From positions 4,092,001-4,156,000 of the forward strand of contig CAVUHL010000003.1 of NCBI GenBank assembly GCA_963741305.1: 64,000 nt of DNA, read 5' to 3'. The notes beneath the pieces were generated by a model. The model did not search any database. It was not told the origin of the DNA and was given only the letters and a program-made list of their open reading frames with translations. Position 1 is the stretch's first letter. Each line of letters starts with the position of its first letter. The position numbers were made by a program, and so were the translations under genes. This stretch comes from DATMER01 sp963741305 (GTDB lineage: Bacteria; Acidobacteriota; Thermoanaerobaculia; Multivoradales; UBA5704). This document shows positions 62,262 to 64,000 of this stretch, piece by piece.

Positions 62262-64000
62262 TCAGTACCTCCACTCGACGACCAGCCGGGCCGATCGCGG
62301 CTCGGCCGGGTGGAAATGGATGTCCTCCACCGCCTCCGTCTCGCCGGGCAACCTCGATTCGTACAGGTATTCGATGTCGCTCACGCTTTCGCCCAACAGG
62401 TTGAAGCCCTGGACCACGAGCCGCAGACCGTTGCCGAAGTCATAACCAAGGATGCCGTTGACCAGCGTCGAGGAGCCCGACTCGACGCTGCCGTCCTCGA
62501 TCAGCGGGCGCGGGCCGAAGTAGCGCAGCCGCAGGCTGCCGAAGGCCTTTCCGAGGCCCTCGACCGAAACCCCGGCCGCGAGGGTCCGTTCGATTGCACC
62601 CGGGATCTGGTCCCCGGCGGGGTCCTCGTCCCGGAAACGGGCCCGCGAGAGGGCGCCGTCGGCGTCGATCGAGAGCCAGGGACGCGGACGCCAGAAGCTC
62701 TGGAGCTCGATCCCCGTCCGCCGGCTCGGACGGCTCGCCTCGGTGCCGCCAGCATCGCCGATGAAGACCAGCTCGGAATCCAGCTCCAGGCCGAACGCCG
62801 TGACCGCGGCCTGAAGGCCGGGCACGAGCTCCGTCCGGACACCGAAGTCTGCGCTCGTCGCCCGTACCAGGGGATCTACCCTTCCGACCGGCTCGCCCGT
62901 ACGCGGGTCCACCCGGATGGTGGCGCCGCGCGCGTCGTTGCTGTGAAAGCCGTTGCCGGCGTTCAGGTAGACCTCCGTCTTTTTCCACGGGCCGAGGATG
63001 AGCGAAAGCTTCGGGCTCAGGAGGACGCTGTCCTCGGTCCCCGAGTTCTCCGGCAGGCTGCTCTCCACCTCGGCCCGGTAGTAGTCGGCGCGCAGGCCCG
63101 TGACCGTACGCAGCCAGGGGTTCCAGCGCACCCGCGCCTGCGCGTAGGGGCCGGCGCCGAGCTGGCGCACGTCGTCCTGCCGCGTGGTGGAGAGCCGCTC
63201 CCGCTCGCGGGTGTGGAAGAGGCCGTTCGAGATGTCGTCTCCGCGCGCCTGCAGGCCTGCCGCGACCTCGACCTCCCGCTCCTGCCAGCTCAGAGCCCAC
63301 TGGCGCTCGACCTCGAAGCCCGCAACGAAGCGGTCGTCTGCCTGCTCGAACTGGTCCCCGTTGACAGGATCGTCCAGGAAATAGGTGAAGTTCGAGAAGA
63401 GCGAGAGGCCGTAATCGAACGCGTAACCCCTCACCCGAGTGAGAGAGCGCGCGTCCCCCTGCCGCAGCTCGGCGGACAGGCTGTAGCGGTGAGAGCTCCC
63501 GCGGTCCGAGGTATCGATCATGCCGAAGCGGGAGATCAGGCCCTGGTCCACCGCCCGGCGCGGGATCTGGTCGGCCGCATTCCAGTCTCCGTCATAGCCC
63601 ATGGCGGTGAGGGTGAACCCGCGCGCCCCATCGCCGCGTGAGTAGCGGAGCAGGCCGTTAACCTTGCGGTAATCCTCGGGGAGATCCCACGGGCCGTCGT
63701 TGCGCAGTCCCTCGATGGCGCCGAGAAGCTGGCCGCCGCCGGTGTCGATTGAATCGGCGGCGACGAGGCGGTTGTAGCCGTAGCTGCCGCCGGTGGCCTG
63801 GACGATGCCCTGCGGAAGCGAGTTGGCGATCTCCATGTCGGCGGCTCCGGCCGCGGAGAAGTCCCCCTCGTCGGCGTAGTAAGCGCCCTTCTTGTAATGC
63901 ACCCTCTCGACGACCTCCGGGATCAGGAAGTTGAGGTCGCTGTACCCCTGCCCGTGGCCGTGAGTAGGCATGTTGACCGGGATGCCGTCGACCGTGACGC
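62262..64000 (-). CDS. TonB-dependent outer-membrane receptor, N-terminus outside window
   Basis: The frame is open to the window end, so the N-terminal signal and part of the plug are missing. The visible start VTVDGIPVNMPTHGHGQGYS and DLNFLIPEVVERVHYKKGAY belong to the plug domain. The rest is a beta-barrel with alternating strands (for example DFGVRTELVPGLQAAVTAFG) and it ends in the aromatic residue Y preceded by ARLVVEWR, the usual sorting signal. It imports an unknown ligand (siderophore, metal complex or glycan). Confidence 0.9.
   Translation of the reverse strand, partial: VTVDGIPVNMPTHGHGQGYSDLNFLIPEVVERVHYKKGAYYADEGDFSAAGAADMEIANSLPQGIVQATGGSYGYNRLVAADSIDTGGGQLLGAIEGLRNDGPWDLPEDYRKVNGLLRYSRGDGARGFTLTAMGYDGDWNAADQIPRRAVDQGLISRFGMIDTSDRGSSHRYSLSAELRQGDARSLTRVRGYAFDYGLSLFSNFTYFLDDPVNGDQFEQADDRFVAGFEVERQWALSWQEREVEVAAGLQARGDDISNGLFHTRERERLSTTRQDDVRQLGAGPYAQARVRWNPWLRTVTGLRADYYRAEVESSLPENSGTEDSVLLSPKLSLILGPWKKTEVYLNAGNGFHSNDARGATIRVDPRTGEPVGRVDPLVRATSADFGVRTELVPGLQAAVTAFGLELDSELVFIGDAGGTEASRPSRRTGIELQSFWRPRPWLSIDADGALSRARFRDEDPAGDQIPGAIERTLAAGVSVEGLGKAFGSLRLRYFGPRPLIEDGSVESGSSTLVNGILGYDFGNGLRLVVQGFNLLGESVSDIEYLYESRLPGETEAVEDIHFHPAEPRSARLVVEWRY

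Overview
The window is a GC-rich, gene-dense bacterial chromosome segment, about 64 kb long, with both ends cut inside genes. Several features point to a diderm (outer-membrane) bacterium: an Mla-type lipid ABC transporter, an LpxH-like enzyme, a TonB-dependent receptor, PilT and an MglA-type GTPase. Many TPR proteins, HrcA/CIRCE heat-shock control and the overall gene mix fit Acidobacteriota or a related deep-branching Gram-negative lineage. That placement is inference; no rRNA or tRNA gene was recognised.

Layout. 1-9 kb: TPR protein (cut), secreted Asp-box protein, NAD isocitrate dehydrogenase-like enzyme, deoxyhypusine-synthase-like enzyme, large TPR protein. 8.5-13 kb (minus): the classic ffh-rpsP-khpA-rimM-trmD-rplS-rnhB translation and SRP block. 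13-18 kb (plus): pyruvate kinase, rhomboid protease, a metallophosphoesterase with an inserted domain, and an ECF sigma factor between small membrane proteins. 18-20 kb (minus): AAA ATPase plus DUF4276 pair, a candidate conflict/defence cassette. 20-31 kb: haloalkane-dehalogenase-like hydrolase, MMPL/RND exporter, pgsA, lytic transglycosylase, alaS, recX, pilT, ilvE. 31-37 kb (minus): hrcA-grpE-dnaK-dnaJ-prmA-rsmE behind a clear promoter and a perfect CIRCE operator. 37-44 kb (plus): DUF2520 protein, MglA-like fusion, nrdR, hsp20, lon, thiL. 44-50 kb: a two-headed MerR-type DNA-binding protein with a histone-H1-like linker, msrC, a TPR/sigma-54 activator, aroA, a PhnP-like hydrolase. 50-51.4 kb: a degenerate island with a broken vapBC. 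51-54 kb (minus): lpxH-like, mrp, plsC. 54-62 kb (plus): a membrane protein, mlaE-mlaF-mlaD, then a UDP-sugar set (epimerase, ugd, UDP-xylose synthase), a YggX-like protein and a DUF309-VTT fusion. 62-64 kb (minus): TonB-dependent receptor (cut).

The most unusual signal is non-coding. Three intergenic arrays (21.14-21.35 kb, 37.99-38.19 kb, 50.67-50.94 kb) consist of 10-13 short dyad-symmetric motifs repeated every ~21 bp, which is two turns of B-DNA. The core differs between arrays (two mixed half-sites CTACCC/CCAACG; AACCCGCSGGTT; CATATG-like), but the period is shared. Other dispersed palindromic repeats also occur: a GTAGGGGC family with five copies, a CTCTCCC...ATGGGATCAA family with two copies, and a GGACnnAAA hairpin. 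Many of these begin exactly at, or supply, the stop codon of a neighbouring gene.

All family assignments come from reading the protein sequence by eye against known family motifs; no database search was run.
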